From Trichuris trichiura (taxonomy: Eukaryota > Nematoda > Enoplea > Trichinellida > Trichuridae), in NCBI GenBank assembly GCA_037903355.1, contig JBAJFE010000001.1, forward strand, positions 930,001 through 994,000: DNA of 64,000 nt. Reading direction: 5' to 3'. The notes under the pieces were generated by a model, which saw only the letters and a list, made by a program, of their open reading frames with translations, ran no database searches and was not told the origin of the DNA. Below, piece after piece: positions 1 to 9,219 of this stretch (within the stretch, counting starts at the first letter, position 1; the number at the start of each line of letters is the position of its first letter). The position numbers and the translations under genes were made by a program.

Positions 1-1341
1 ATGCCCTTCTCACGGGATCTTCTTTCCTTATCCTGACAGCGATCTCGCAAAGGAATGTCTTCAACCAGCTGCTTTCGACTGCTTCGTCCCAGCTCGACGT
101 AGCTGCTGTGACTGCCCTCTTGAGAAACGAAGCAGCAACTCTCAGCCAGCCACATACTGGGAAGTGGCCAGTCAGTCTGCCGCAGTAAGAGAACACTGAT
201 CGCCGAGACAATCGCTGCGGTACGTCGCCCACCTTGGCGTCCCTTCGCCACACCAGTCGGTCGCGCTCCCCCCAGACTCTCAGCCCGAGAACGCGCGTAC
301 CGTCGCGGACGCGCTCAGGGGGCTTGCACAACAGCCCGTACCGCGCGAGGTGTTCTTCGACACGGCTGGCTTTGACGACATCCTCGTTGACCAGTATGTC
401 GTCGAGATAGGCTGAGGTTCCCCGTTTTATGTCCTCATCTCTCGCGAGCACATAGTTGAGGACAGCCTTCATGACTTGAGGAGCGACGTTGAGGCCGAAT
501 CCCAAGCGAGTGAGGCAAAACTTGCGACCATCGAACACCACTGTTTGGAACGGCCACAAGGATTTCTCCATATGGATTTGCAGGTAGGCCGCCTTCAGAT
601 CGATTACGGACACGTTGGGTCCCTGTCTGCGCCATTCGCGCAACCTTTGGGCACACACGTCTGCATCGGCCGTAAAGGTTTCGATGAAGGCGTTCAATTC
701 CCTAAAATCCATAACAGGCCGCACCTTCCCTTTGTTGCGTTGCACCACGGCCATTAGAGGTATCAGCCCTTTCGCTGGTCCGTACTTTTTTTCATCGTAC
801 GGCACTAGCCAGCCGTTCTCAATCCAATTCCGCAGCTCTTCTCTGTATGCGGACTTGGCTCCGGCCGCTGGCACATATTCTTTGACCCTGTTCCGGAGGA
901 CGTCTGGTCCTCTACCGTCGGACCATCTCCAAGCAGCGGTCCAACAACGGACCACAGGGTCAAATGTCAGCGTAAAGTCTTTTTCCTCTAATTTTATGCC
1001 GGCAACGCCTGCGGCACCGATCTCCTCGCGCTTCGTTCCAAATCTCACGCGGCGTCGAGGACTGATCGACACTCCGCCTAGGGCCGTCACTGCGTTCATT
1101 CCGAGAATGAAGTCGAAACCCAGCGGCTTAGTATGGGTTACGATTGCTTCGACAGTGACTTGACTACCTTCGACCGGACCGAGACGCACAGTACCTGAAC
1201 CTCGGCAGTTCAACTTCTTACCGTTAACGGCGACTACGTCGATGGCCGGCCCTTTCCACCTTCTGCAACTTGAATGATGAGCAATGCACTTGGAACTCCC
1301 GGTGTCGACCAGGACCGTGCGTTGCACGCCATCGACCATCA
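1..1341 (-). CDS. Pol polyprotein (protease-RT, partial) of LTR element 1
   Basis: Reading the minus strand from about 1341 to base 1 gives one frame with no stop in the stretches I translated. It encodes a retroviral-type aspartic protease (LVDTGSSKC), then reverse transcriptase with RPVMDFRELN, SVIDLKAAYLQI, LTRLGFGLNVAP and the catalytic box SAYLDDILVN. The connection follows with VLGLRVWGE and SYCGRLTGHFPVCGWLR. The frame runs off the window before RNase H. It overlaps the gag end in another frame, so expression probably needs a frameshift. It parallels the pol of element 2 almost motif for motif. Small plus-strand ORFs over this interval are shadows. As an unbroken RT domain it is among the best-preserved mobile genes here. 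Confidence 0.85.
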
Positions 1342-2100
1342 TTCGAACAGTTGGCAGCGTTCCAATTGCGCTGTGCCTGGGGAGGAGACTGGCGCTGACA
1401 GCTCCTCCCCGTGTCCGTTTCCCTGATGCTTGGAAGCGGTAGCACTGAAGCCTTTCTTGCTTATGCTGGAACTCTGACGTGGAGCAGTGCAGTCTCTCAC
1501 GAAATGGTTCGGACTATTGCACCTAAAGCATCGTCGCTTCGAGACGCCTGCTTTTGGCCGTGTCCTTGAGTTCCTGGTTCCGAGACACAGCTCCTTAACG
1601 CTCGTATTGCGTTCTTCCTTTGTCATCGCCCGTACGCGGGCGAGAATCTGACTGAGGTTGAGATCCTCCATTCGCGCGCCGGCTTTCAGCAACCGTTGAA
1701 GACTCTCTGGCAACCCAGCTACAAAAGCACAAACAAGGGTTTTCTCCGGTACACCTCCGAAAAGAGACGCCAGTCTTCGAAGATCAGCTAGGAAAACGTC
1801 AGGCACTTCAGAGGCTCCAAGCCTTCTTGCGATAAACTCTTCATAGGCGTCATAAGGATCTACCGCGAAAGCAGCGAGCAGCGCATCCTTCAGCCTAGGA
1901 GGGCTCTTCCTTTCGTCATCTGACAACTGCAAGTAAACAGCAAAGGCGCCGTCCGTAAGGCGTAGGGGTATGACTTCAGCAATGTTGTCGATTCCACGCA
2001 GCTTGCAAACCAGCTCGACCTTCTCGAGCCATTCTGCGATCGACTGTTTTGCCGTCCCGTCATATTCTGGGATCAGTCTCAAGTCTAGTGACTTGTCCAT
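1339..2100 (-). CDS. Gag protein of LTR element 1
   Basis: A 253-residue ORF starting with MDKSLDLRLIPEYDG at 2100. The N-terminal two thirds is an all-alpha Gag/capsid-like region (IAEWLEKVELVCKLRGI, then LRLTDGAFAVYLQL, then FVAGLPESLQRLLKAG). A single CCHC zinc knuckle, CFRCNSPNHFVRDC, sits near residues 194-207. It lines up along its length with the gag of element 2 at 13320-14114. The start is only 31 nt from the LTR end, so there is almost no untranslated leader. It stops at 1339 while the pol frame is already open. Role: particle assembly and RNA packaging of the retrotransposon in the cytoplasm. Confidence 0.88.
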   Translation of the reverse strand: MDKSLDLRLIPEYDGTAKQSIAEWLEKVELVCKLRGIDNIAEVIPLRLTDGAFAVYLQLSDDERKSPPRLKDALLAAFAVDPYDAYEEFIARRLGASEVPDVFLADLRRLASLFGGVPEKTLVCAFVAGLPESLQRLLKAGARMEDLNLSQILARVRAMTKEERNTSVKELCLGTRNSRTRPKAGVSKRRCFRCNSPNHFVRDCTAPRQSSSISKKGFSATASKHQGNGHGEELSAPVSSPGTAQLERCQLFE

Positions 2101-2131
2101 ACTGATTCCGTCCGTTAAAGCCTCGATAGCT
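2101..2131 (-). promoter_or_regulatory. Candidate primer-binding leader of LTR element 1
   Basis: The 31 nt between the LTR end and the gag ATG begin, on the minus strand, with AGCTATCGAGGCTTTA. Element 2 has AGCTGTCGAGGCTCTA in the same place (13302-13317) although the two LTRs are unrelated by eye. Conservation right after the LTR suggests the primer-binding site. It does not begin with TGG, so a standard tRNA 3'-CCA primer is not obvious. Confidence 0.5.
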
Positions 2132-2465
2132 TGTGGGAGAACACTTGCGCCAAGAACGAATGCTTCGATTCACTGAACTGTTTACTGATGTATGCGAGTA
2201 CACGATAGAGGAAAGAGTCCCTACGCCCCAGCTCCCGTAATCTTATATAGACGATTATGGGGCCATTCTGAGGTGAACGGCTCGTTGGTCAGTAACCTGG
2301 AGCGAGGTCGCGCATCATCAAGGAGGTGACCTCGTCCGCTAGACGCGGCCTCGATAGGGCCGCATCCCTTGCACCACAGGGAGGACGACGTCGACGCCAG
2401 GCAGTGCGAGGCGTCATCCCACTATGCCCTGAGGGGGGTCCGGTTCACTGGCCAGCATTGCCACA
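2132..2465 (-). repeat. 5' LTR of element 1
   Basis: On the minus strand the block begins TGTGGCAATGCTGG at 2465 and ends CTCCCACA at 2132, giving TG...CA ends, and gag starts 31 nt later. A solo copy of a related LTR sits at 3326-3679 with the same first bases and the shared inner segment GCTTCGATTCACTGAACT. Length is 334 bp. Confidence 0.75.
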
Positions 2466-3325
2466 AAACGTAAACAGTAACTGGTTGATGACTTGTTGTA
2501 ACTGGTTGCGTATTTTTCTTTTGAATTTGTTGAATTACCGTCACCTGACTAAGGGCAACTATTGCTAGCCGATGCTCCATTCATAAACGGCAAACATCAT
2601 AGTGAAGGGTCTACTAATTACATGTTTGTGGTAAGCGCTAAGGAAAGACTATATTCCGTCTAGCACAGAAATTTTAAAAACGTTATAAGAATTCTCCGGA
2701 GAACTTTGTTGCTGCAGCTGTTGGCTCACCATCGATGGTGGCCTGCTGCCACAGCTTTTTCACATATGTGAATCGATTTCTCCTGATGTCCGGCAAGTTC
2801 ACTGCATTAGTCACTGACATTATTTAGTCAAGAAGGAGATCAGCGAACCACTGAGCTAACCATACTTGCTCATGACCATAGTGAGCAACAAAACCAAAAG
2901 GGAATCGGCCTTTGCTGATGATTCCACAGCATCAGAACACTTTTCAATCATTGGACATACTTTCACTGAAAACGCGTAGACAAGAAAAACCTTGCTGCGA
3001 ATTGTAAATTCAAAATATAAGTCTGTTAATTCACGTTAATAAGATTGGGCTCATTGGGAATGAAATCTTCAGAACATGACTTTGATAATTTGCAAGCTAA
3101 TTCATCCATTCCAAGACCAATAGCGCTTTGCTTCACCAGTATTTTTTCAACGTGAACAGTAGTGATAAGATGTAAAGGTGTACCGCTGCCCGTGTGAACA
3201 GTCAGCACTCTTAGGCCAGTCTCACTGATAGCCCTTTTGCGATAGAGACAATTCTGCCAGAGTTCTTCTTATGTAATTCCCATCGCCCCCCAGGGGGTGA
3301 TATCACCCATTTTGCGAACCTATGA
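2466..3325. other. Intergenic stretch with no recognised feature
   Basis: AT-richer, unique-looking sequence between the LTR of element 1 and the solo LTR. I see no coding potential beyond chance ORFs, no terminal repeats and no tRNA. Confidence 0.5.
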
Positions 3326-3679
3326 TGTAGGAGAAGCCTTGCGCGAAGAACGAAGGCTTCGATTCACTGAACTCTTTCCTGAAGTAAGCGAGTATACGAT
3401 AAGGGAAAGAGTCAGGTTGAGAAAAACAATGCCTCCTTATATAAGGCACGATGACCCCATTAGCGGTGTCACTGAGTTCACTTTGGCGCGATCTTGTCAT
3501 CAGTTCGCATTTGAGGAACCACATGCCGCAGTCAGTTTTGGCCCAGACGCTGGTCATTGCACCCATTCAGGTGCGACTGCGATTGGGCTACACAGATGTG
3601 ACTATTCATGGCAGTCTTCATGCTGAGCGTCTTCGCTTTGTGCCGCGCAGGATTTCACCCTCCTGCTGGCATTGCCACA
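3326..3679 (-). repeat. Solo LTR related to element 1
   Basis: Minus-oriented copy of the element 1 LTR type. It starts TGTGGCAATGCC at 3679 and ends CTCCTACA at 3326. It shares with 2132-2465 the segment around GAACGAAGGCTTCGATTCAC and the run ending AAGGGAAAGAGTC. No gag or pol is attached. The 5-bp flanks (TATGA and TTCAC) do not match, so the insertion is old or rearranged. Confidence 0.65.
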
Positions 3680-3891
3680 TTCACGAAGACGTTTTCCCTA
3701 AAACAAACTTACATATATTGAGGAAAATAAAGAGTAGCCAAAGTGGTTTATGGTCTTCTACGGCTTTTCCCCTTTATCTGTTGTGCTTGTATCTGTAAAT
3801 TAGACGAAACAACTGCTCTACCAACGGATGGATGAGCCGTTATTAAGAAAAAGTACAGATATCAATACACTCAACTTTTAATGTTCAGAGC

Positions 3892-3919
3892 TTTCGGAAC
3901 GCTCTAGTTCCGTCGTCAG
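3892..3919 (-). ncRNA. Hammerhead ribozyme motif
   Basis: Minus strand shows CTGACGA, then a 6-bp stem II (CGGAAC/GTTCCG) with a 6-nt loop, then AAA completing GAAA. These are the two conserved boxes of the hammerhead core (CUGANGA and GAAA). Stem III looks very short, as reported for minimal hammerheads in Penelope-like elements. Confidence 0.6.
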
Positions 3920-3984
3920 TGAGGTGGTGGAGCCCACCAGACAAACGTTGAAACCGCCTTAACTTCAGACGGTCCACCACCTCA

Positions 3985-4012
3985 CTGACGACGGAACTAG
4001 AGCGTTCCGAAA
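3985..4012 (+). ncRNA. Hammerhead ribozyme motif
   Basis: Mirror copy of 3892-3919 in the right arm: CTGACGA, stem CGGAAC/GTTCCG, GAAA at 4009-4012. Confidence 0.6.
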
Positions 4013-4160
4013 GCTCTGAACATTAAAAGTTGAATGTATTGATATCTGTACTTTTTCTTAATAACGGCTCATCCATCCGTTGGTAGAGCAGTTGTTTCGT
4101 CTAATTTACAGATACAAGCACAACAGATAAACGGGAAAAGCCGTAGAAGACCATAAACCA

Positions 4161-4770
4161 TGAAATCTCATCCCGTTACGAAGCACCCAGTGTTCGAGTA
4201 GCCAAAGTGTACTTTTGTGCACAATACTTTTCCAGAAATTAACGCCTAGTCAGCTGCATGAGAAATGAATAACATGACATGCGTCTACATTTCTGATCTG
4301 GAACACGGTTGCTGTTTAATCTTCCAGGGAAGCTTCTTAAATCTGTTGGGTTTTCATTAATTAACTCCTTTCGTTTCCGTGTTTTTCCTGCTTTACCGAC
4401 CAAAATATCAGGTTGGTGCTTAACGTTACGTGGACAAAGCAGGGATGGCAGTTAGCTAGGATTTGATTTTTGGTTTGGTTAAGTGGGAAACATGAATTCT
4501 TTATACCACAGAACTACTTGTTTCATCTTCAAACCTCACTAAATCGATGCGTGCACCCGGATTGCGCTTCAGCTTGAACTAATCAACTTGAGCTGACGAA
4601 CTTTAACGACTTGACCTGAATTAACTTGACCTCACCGACTTGACTTCAACTAAGTTTGACCCAAACCAACTTGATTTCAAGTCAACTTGGCCTAGAAGCG
4701 ATTGGTCCTATTGTCATACGTGCATTCACTTTGTAAATGTAACTTCTTGGTACGGGACCGCATAGTTTCA
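4161..4770. other. Gap with a degenerate ACTTGACC-like repeat
   Basis: No gene. From about 4571 to 4690 the sequence is built from loosely repeated units around AACTTGAC (for example CGACTTGACCTGAATTAAC and CGACTTGACTTCAAC), an eroded minisatellite. The rest is featureless. Confidence 0.55.
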
Positions 4771-4829
4771 TGTTGAGTTACTTTTACGGAAATTTTGTCC
4801 CGTTGATAATAATTTTATTATTCCGTAGC

Positions 4830-4857
4830 TTTCGGGTCAAACGAGACCCGTCTTCAG
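4830..4857 (-). ncRNA. Hammerhead ribozyme motif
   Basis: Minus strand: CTGAAGA, stem CGGGTC/GACCCG with loop, GAAA at 4830-4833. Both core boxes intact. Confidence 0.62.
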
Positions 4858-4939
4858 CGGTGTTAATATAAAGCAATGATGTAATCATTACTTTCTTATA
4901 TTAATAACTTGGTTACATCATTGCTTTATATTAACACCG

Positions 4940-4967
4940 CTGAAGACGGGTCTCGTTTGATCCGAAA
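4940..4967 (+). ncRNA. Hammerhead ribozyme motif
   Basis: Plus strand: CTGAAGA, stem CGGGTC/GATCCG (one mismatch against the mirror copy), GAAA at 4964-4967. Confidence 0.6.
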
Positions 4968-5087
4968 GCTATGGAATAATAAAATTATTATCAACGGGAC
5001 AAAATTTCCGTAAAAGTAACTCAACACGTGCATTCACTTATACAATTTGCGTCGTGTAAATCCGGCATACGTAGTGCATAGGAAGTA

Positions 5088-5207
5088 CAGTAGAACCTCT
5101 ATGGGTTGACCATTCAAGGGACTGGGATAAACCGGTCACCTTACAGAGGATGTCAATCTAAGGGGATAGTGAATGTAAGCTTACTGCAGAAACACACTAG
5201 TACTTTA
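5088..5207 (+). mobile_element. Truncated pogo-type MITE
   Basis: Starts CAGTAGAACCTC and continues through the GGTTGACCATTCAAGGGAC block that forms one end of the complete MITE at 33100-33267. The other end is missing. The sequence runs into element a at 5208. Confidence 0.6.
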
Positions 5208-6067
5208 TTTGGGTCTTGTATGCTACGGGGGCGCCGGAAGTTAAGGCGGCAACTTCAAAGGCGGTCACGTGATCATTACAACGTCACCTGAACAATGGGT
5301 GACCTAAGCTATTGTTCACTGTGTACACATGCGAGCGATGCGCATCAGTGAAGGAACGCTGCACATCTGGAAACAGTTGGCCGTTCTGGTAATTGTTTCC
5401 AAGTGCGTGCTATAACCGTGCTGGCCATCCTGTCCTGCCCTAGCCTAAGCCTAAACCTTAACATGACGCGTGTTCGTTGCTGCTGTTGGGTTTTGCAGTT
5501 TTGACCGTGGCGCAAACGACAAGAAGCATAGCGCAAAGTAACGTTATTTAGCGATCACTGAACAAGCGAGCAATGAGTAACGCAAAAAGGGAAAGAGCAT
5601 ACGTACTGCTAACGCAGGCGCTCAGCCTGATGAAGGCGACGCGTCCATTTCGCTGGAGGCGCATCCGACGGGTTCACTCGGGTGTACCTAATCAGGCAGA
5701 AGGCGTCAGTGTTACCTTACGGTGCCTAAACTTGTCGATGGGAAGTTGTCACTAGATCCCGGCACAGACATAACGCAGAATCAGATTTACCCTGTCTACC
5801 AACGCACGCCGCAGCTCGGACAGTTGACCTGCGATGTTTTCCATGAATTGCTAGACGAGGTCTCAGCTTGAACACCTGCACGCTCCATTGTGTTTCCCGT
5901 GACTTCAATGCATGCGCAGCTGCTTAATTCCGTGCTTTCACTAAACCTGACGATAACGTCCGTCCCAATGTGCCGATAACAACCAATAATTACGCTGTAG
6001 AGTCGCAGATTACCCTTTGAAGTAGCCGCCTCAATTTCCGGCGCCTTCGTAGCATACTAGACCCAAA
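5208..6067. mobile_element. GGGTC-TIR DNA element, copy a (non-autonomous)
   Basis: Long inverted termini: the left end reads TTTGGGTCTTGTATG and the right end is its reverse complement with GTCTAGTATG, followed inward by CGCCGGAAGTTAAGG and GGCGGCAACTTC. The interior is about 860 bp with no transposase. It is colinear, in reverse, with copy b (18513-19468). It carries a short telomere-like seed, CCTAGCCTAAGCC, at 5439-5462. TA dinucleotides flank the extended ends, but no 8-bp duplication is visible, unlike copies b, c and d. It splits or abuts a PLE fragment that resumes at 6068. Confidence 0.75.
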
Positions 6068-6310
6068 TATTGGACCTGAAAATTACAATGGAAAAAGCCA
6101 AACAAGCCTCTGCTGTAGTGCAACATGTAGCACATTGCAATAAGCCGCTCCAACCAAAAGTATTATGTTATGAAAATAACCTACGACTACGAGGAATCAA
6201 AGAAGCCCTGTATATAAGACACAATTCGACTTACAATCGCGATCAGGGAGTGGACATAAGTCAACTATGGACAAATTTTGTGACACGATATAATTGCTGC
6301 TCACTAGATG
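6068..6310 (+). pseudogene. Penelope-like element fragment, C-terminal end
   Basis: Encodes the C-terminal tail of a PLE polyprotein: DLKITMEKAKQASAVVQH, HCNKPLQPKVLCYE, then IKEALYIRHNSTYNRDQG and DISQLW. The same block occurs at 8630-9007 and, on the other strand, at 6858-7154. The RT and GIY-YIG parts are absent upstream, where element a sits. A dead fragment. Confidence 0.7.
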
Positions 6311-6488
6311 GATAAAGTACAAAGCAATTGGAACCAACAATCGACACACATGAAACAAATGGAAAATGGATAAAAATACATAGCACATGGGACATTGCTT
6401 TGAAAGCATAGCTCCTCTTAACGGGTGTGTGTATTAACATTATTGTACGGAAAAGCTACCCGTTCAAAAAATTGTTTAATTGCGAAGC

Positions 6489-6517
6489 TTTCGGGGATCA
6501 CCTGTCCCCGTCTTCAG
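6489..6517 (-). ncRNA. Hammerhead ribozyme motif in PLE-B tail
   Basis: Minus strand: CTGAAGA, stem CGGGGA/TCCCCG with a 6-nt loop, GAAA. Same orientation as, and downstream of, the PLE-B reading frame. Confidence 0.65.
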
Positions 6518-6617
6518 CGCAGGTAAATGACAGAGTGAGTGCTGGCACGCCCCTTATGTGGGACTGGTACTTTAAACCGCGGGAGACTTGGGTCGTTTCA
6601 AAGGGAATGCGACATTA

Positions 6618-6740
6618 TTTTAAAAAGAGGGGGGGGGGGCGGAAAACGGGGGCGGGGGAGGGGGGTCAGGTACTGGGGACGGCGGAAGGGGAGCAACAAA
6701 GGGAGGAAAGAAAGAAAGAGTGGGAAAAAAGAATGAAGGG
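6618..6740 (+). repeat. Purine-rich tract (pyrimidine on the PLE sense strand)
   Basis: Runs of G and A, including an 11-G run and GGGGGAGGGGGGT. The tract lies between the PLE-B coding end and its ribozyme. Tracts with the same strand asymmetry sit in the same place in PLE-C (about 34486-34585) and PLE-D (about 40398-40505). Confidence 0.6.
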
Positions 6741-7330
6741 GGAGCAAGGGAATTAACCGGGCTGGGGATACTTCCAAGTCACCGAGGTGCACCGTTATCG
6801 TCCCTGTACAGGCAATTCTTGTACGCGGCAGCAGTTGGTGGCCCTGATGATGTTGGTTCAGGTGTCACTGATTGCGATGCCACCGTCCCTGTTAATGTTG
6901 GAATTGAACTTTATATAAAGTGCTTCCTTCATCTTCCTAATCGTAAAGTGCCTTTCTTTGCACAGCACTTTTGCACGCAGTTGACCCGTGCATTGCGCTG
7001 CGTGCTGTGCCGCCGATGAACTCTGGCTGGCTTTCTCCATGGTAACTCGCAGATCCAGTGTGGGCGGACGGCCACGTGACGTGATGGACGGTTCTCCGTT
7101 CAAACGGTTGACCACGTTCCTGTACCTGGTTAAGGACCTCATGTGCTCCTGCAACCTATGTGCAAGCGTATAACATGTTTCACCAATGTACGTGGATGAA
7201 CATCCACACTTGATTGCATAAACTACCTCAGGTCACTGGTCCGGAGGTACTCTTTCTTTGTCATTCCGTAATATTGAACGGAGGCGTGGGTTCTCTTTGA
7301 ACCAGACTTGGAAGCCTAATCTGTTCTCAA

Positions 7331-7699
7331 ACCTTAGCACATGGGACAATCAAAAAAGAAACGAATTACAAGTACGGATCACAATTGGAAACCGGATACA
7401 AAGACACCAGAATTAACAATAGAAGAACAAAAATATCTTAAAACAGATGAACAAGCATACAAAAAAAAGCTATACAGAACGATAGTAGAAGACAGCTGAA
7501 AGACACGAAGAAAACTATCAACAGAAGACTTTAAAAACACTCGCTTTAAACCCTTAGTGACGATAGCAGGCTGCCTTTGCACTCGCAAATCATATCTATT
7601 ATTTAAGACCACTGAGGACGGGTCACGATCGACCTGAAAGCTCCGGAGTAATTAAAAGTTTTCAAACGGGACCTACATTCCGTATAGAAAGAGTACAAC
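7331..7699. other. PLE-type tail remnant with a hammerhead motif
   Basis: No gene. It contains one hammerhead core (7612-7639, plus) followed by TTTTCAAACGGGACC, the end sequence also seen at 4795, 51650 and 57685, so this is a stranded PLE terminal repeat. Confidence 0.5.
7612..7639 (+). ncRNA. Hammerhead ribozyme motif
   Basis: Plus strand: CTGAGGA, stem CGGGTC/GACCTG (one G-U), GAAA at 7636-7639. It is followed by CTCCGGAG, which could form a tiny stem III. Confidence 0.6.
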
Positions 7700-8610
7700 A
7701 TGAAAATGCGATAAACTTATTGTATGTGAATCCTAGTAAGAACAGAAATTTTGTCTAACAATGGGGAGCACTGGGCTGGTTAGGAAGACTGCCTTGCTGT
7801 CGGCTCTCGGCTCTCTGTCCACAAACCGATACCGTTAGTCTTCAGTGGCAAGCAGTAGGCGGCACTGGTGCGCGTCAGTAGCATGAACCACTGACCGTCT
7901 ACGGAAGGGAAGTACTATTCTTGTCTGGCCTTATCGCTTTGTTCGAGGGGTGATTTAAATCAGTCATTCTCAACGGGGGGCCTGGGGCCCCCAAGGGGGG
8001 CCGAGAGGGTGTCAGGGGGGGCCTGGGGCCCCCAAGGGGGGCCGAGAGGGTGTCAGGGGGGGCCGAAATCGAAAATTTTTCAGAGGGGGGGCCAGGAGGC
8101 CGTCAAGGGGGGCTGAAAAGCCTTATTGAAACAAGCGTAGTTAGGTAGATCGGAAGGGTGAAAATTTATGCCAGTCCTCTATAGAGGATTGGTTAACCCT
8201 TAGCAGCATCCCTTTATAGAGGATTGGCATAAATTCTCACTCGACTCGACGAAGTTGTTTCATTGTTAGTTTCGAAGAACCCCAAGTGCTCTTTTCAAAT
8301 GATTTGACGACGATATATTCGCATTGTATCATTGCATTAACTTGATCCTAGGAGGTTGCCGTTGAAAGCTGATTGGCTCCTATACAAAAAACGCAAGAAT
8401 TAATCGACCAATAGGAAAAGGGGGGGCCTGGCGCCTGAGGACACCTTCCAAGGGGGGCCTAGCGCAGAAAAGGTTGAGAATGGCTGATTTAAATGAACAT
8501 ATGTGCAAACAAAGCACGCTATGTTTTTCGGTTGAGTATTTTGTACGGCCCACGAATGGTCTTGTAAACGTCTGATCTGCTCGCGGCAGCGAAAAGGTTC
8601 CCCACCCCTG
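7700..8610 (+). mobile_element. Internally deleted hAT relic (same family as hAT copies 1 and 2)
   Basis: Left part matches, in reverse, the 3' subterminal region of hAT copy 1 (GTATGTGAATCCTAGTAA and GTAGGCGGCACT). Right part ends GGTTCCCCACCCCTG, the hAT terminus, preceded by TCTTGTAAACGTCT. The whole transposase is gone. Another hAT-type MITE is nested inside at 7961-8486. The left terminus is missing. Confidence 0.7.
7961..8486. mobile_element. hAT-type MITE with G-run blocks
   Basis: Ends CAGTCATTCTCAAC and GTTGAGAATGGCTG are inverted repeats. The flanking 8 bp ATTTAAAT (7953-7960 and 8487-8494) are identical, a perfect hAT-size duplication. The related hAT copy 1 shows the uninterrupted site. 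The interior has repeated GGGGGGCCTGGGGCCCCC blocks and no ORF. Confidence 0.85.
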
Positions 8611-8629
8611 GTCTACACGATCGAATCTA

Positions 8630-9007
8630 CTTATTCAGGAGCGCGCATTGGGGAAACAGGCATTACTCTGGAACACAGATTCAATGAAAATATAAAGAAG
8701 CTTATTAGTTACAACAACGCAAAAAACAGTCATAACAATAAAAGCACTTCCACAGCAAACCGTGGAAGACGAATGTTGGATCCACGAGTTACCACAGAAA
8801 AAGCTATACAAGCTTCCGTTGTGGTGGAACACGCGACGCATTGCAACCAAACTCTTCACCTAAAAGTCATATGCTATGGAAGCAACGTCCGCTTACGAAG
8901 AATTAAAGGAGCTCTTTAGATTAGGCACAACGTGACATACAATCGGGATCAAGGAGCGTAAATAGATGAACTATGGACAAACATTGTTACACGCTCAAAC
9001 TGCTTGT
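8630..9007 (+). pseudogene. Penelope-like element fragment, GIY-YIG to C-terminus
   Basis: Plus strand encodes IGETGITLEHRFNENIKK (GIY-YIG end), RMLDPRVTTEKAIQAS, VEHATHCNQTLHLKVICY and NRDQGA, with an internal stop. Same family as 6068-6310. It ends where the Gypsy 3 LTR begins, so that Gypsy probably landed in this PLE. Confidence 0.65.
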
Positions 9008-9219
9008 TGTGTTTTTGGGACCTGGAGATAGCCTGGAGAAATTCCACCTTAACGCGTACTGGTTTATTGGTAAGCAAATCCGCAAAAGAGGTTAACGTAG
9101 AGCACGACAGCAATTAAGTCACAACACTCAGCAGGGAACGTAAGATGACTTTCAGGCTATGGGGGAAGCAACTCTTCCGATCCTGCGTAATTCTTACTGC
9201 AGCACTAGCATCCACAACA
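9008..9219 (-). repeat. 3' LTR (probable) of Gypsy 3
   Basis: Immediately beyond the pol stop codon, on the minus strand, comes a purine run GGGGAGG and then TGTTGTGGATGC. The block holds an AATAAA and ends near CCCAAAAACACA, about 212 bp on. The 5' LTR is lost, so the ends cannot be confirmed by comparison. Confidence 0.5.

Larger units (their letters stand above)
1..2465 (-). mobile_element. LTR retrotransposon 1, 5' LTR-gag-pol, runs off left edge
   Basis: An LTR element read on the minus strand. It has an LTR at 2132-2465, a 31-nt leader, a gag ORF (1339-2100), and a pol frame that stays open to base 1. The order and overlap match element 2 (12943-17710), so this is the same superfamily but a different family, because the LTR sequences differ. 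No disabling lesion is visible in the part present. The 3' half (RNase H, integrase, 3' LTR) lies outside the window, so the TSD cannot be tested. Confidence 0.85.
3744..4160. mobile_element. Foldback with paired hammerhead motifs (PLE-derived)
   Basis: Two arms of about 187 bp (3744-3930 and 3973-4160) are near-perfect reverse complements around a 42-nt centre. Each arm carries a hammerhead-type core in inverted orientation. No protein is encoded. The layout equals two Penelope-like terminal repeats joined end to end without the RT gene. Similar foldbacks lie at 4771-5026 and 51438-51692. Confidence 0.75.
4771..5026. mobile_element. Foldback with paired hammerhead motifs (PLE-derived)
   Basis: Left arm 4771-4885 and right arm 4912-5026 are reverse complements with only a few differences, flanking a short AT-rich loop. 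Both outer ends carry AACGGGAC-type sequence seen beside other PLE tails here (51650, 7665). No coding capacity. Confidence 0.78.
6420..7330 (-). pseudogene. Penelope-like element B, GIY-YIG C-terminus plus tail
   Basis: On the minus strand, 7230-6858 encodes a GIY-YIG endonuclease segment (CGCSSTYIGETCYTL, HRLQEHMRSLTRYRN) and the typical PLE tail (KVLCKERHFTIRKMKEAL, NRDGGI). Then follow a pyrimidine-rich tract on the element strand (plus-strand purines 6618-6740), a hammerhead motif at 6489-6517, and the conserved end block ACGGGTAGCTTTTCCGTAC. RT is missing, so it is 5'-truncated. It supplies the order ORF, pyrimidine tract, ribozyme, tail that recurs in PLE-C and PLE-D. Confidence 0.75.

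Noticed and set aside
615..1163. 182-codon plus-strand ORF
   Set aside because: Shadow of the element 1 pol frame on the minus strand, which carries clear protease and RT motifs.
6427..6792. Overlapping purine- or proline-rich ORFs on both strands
   Set aside because: Products of the low-complexity purine tract in the PLE-B tail.
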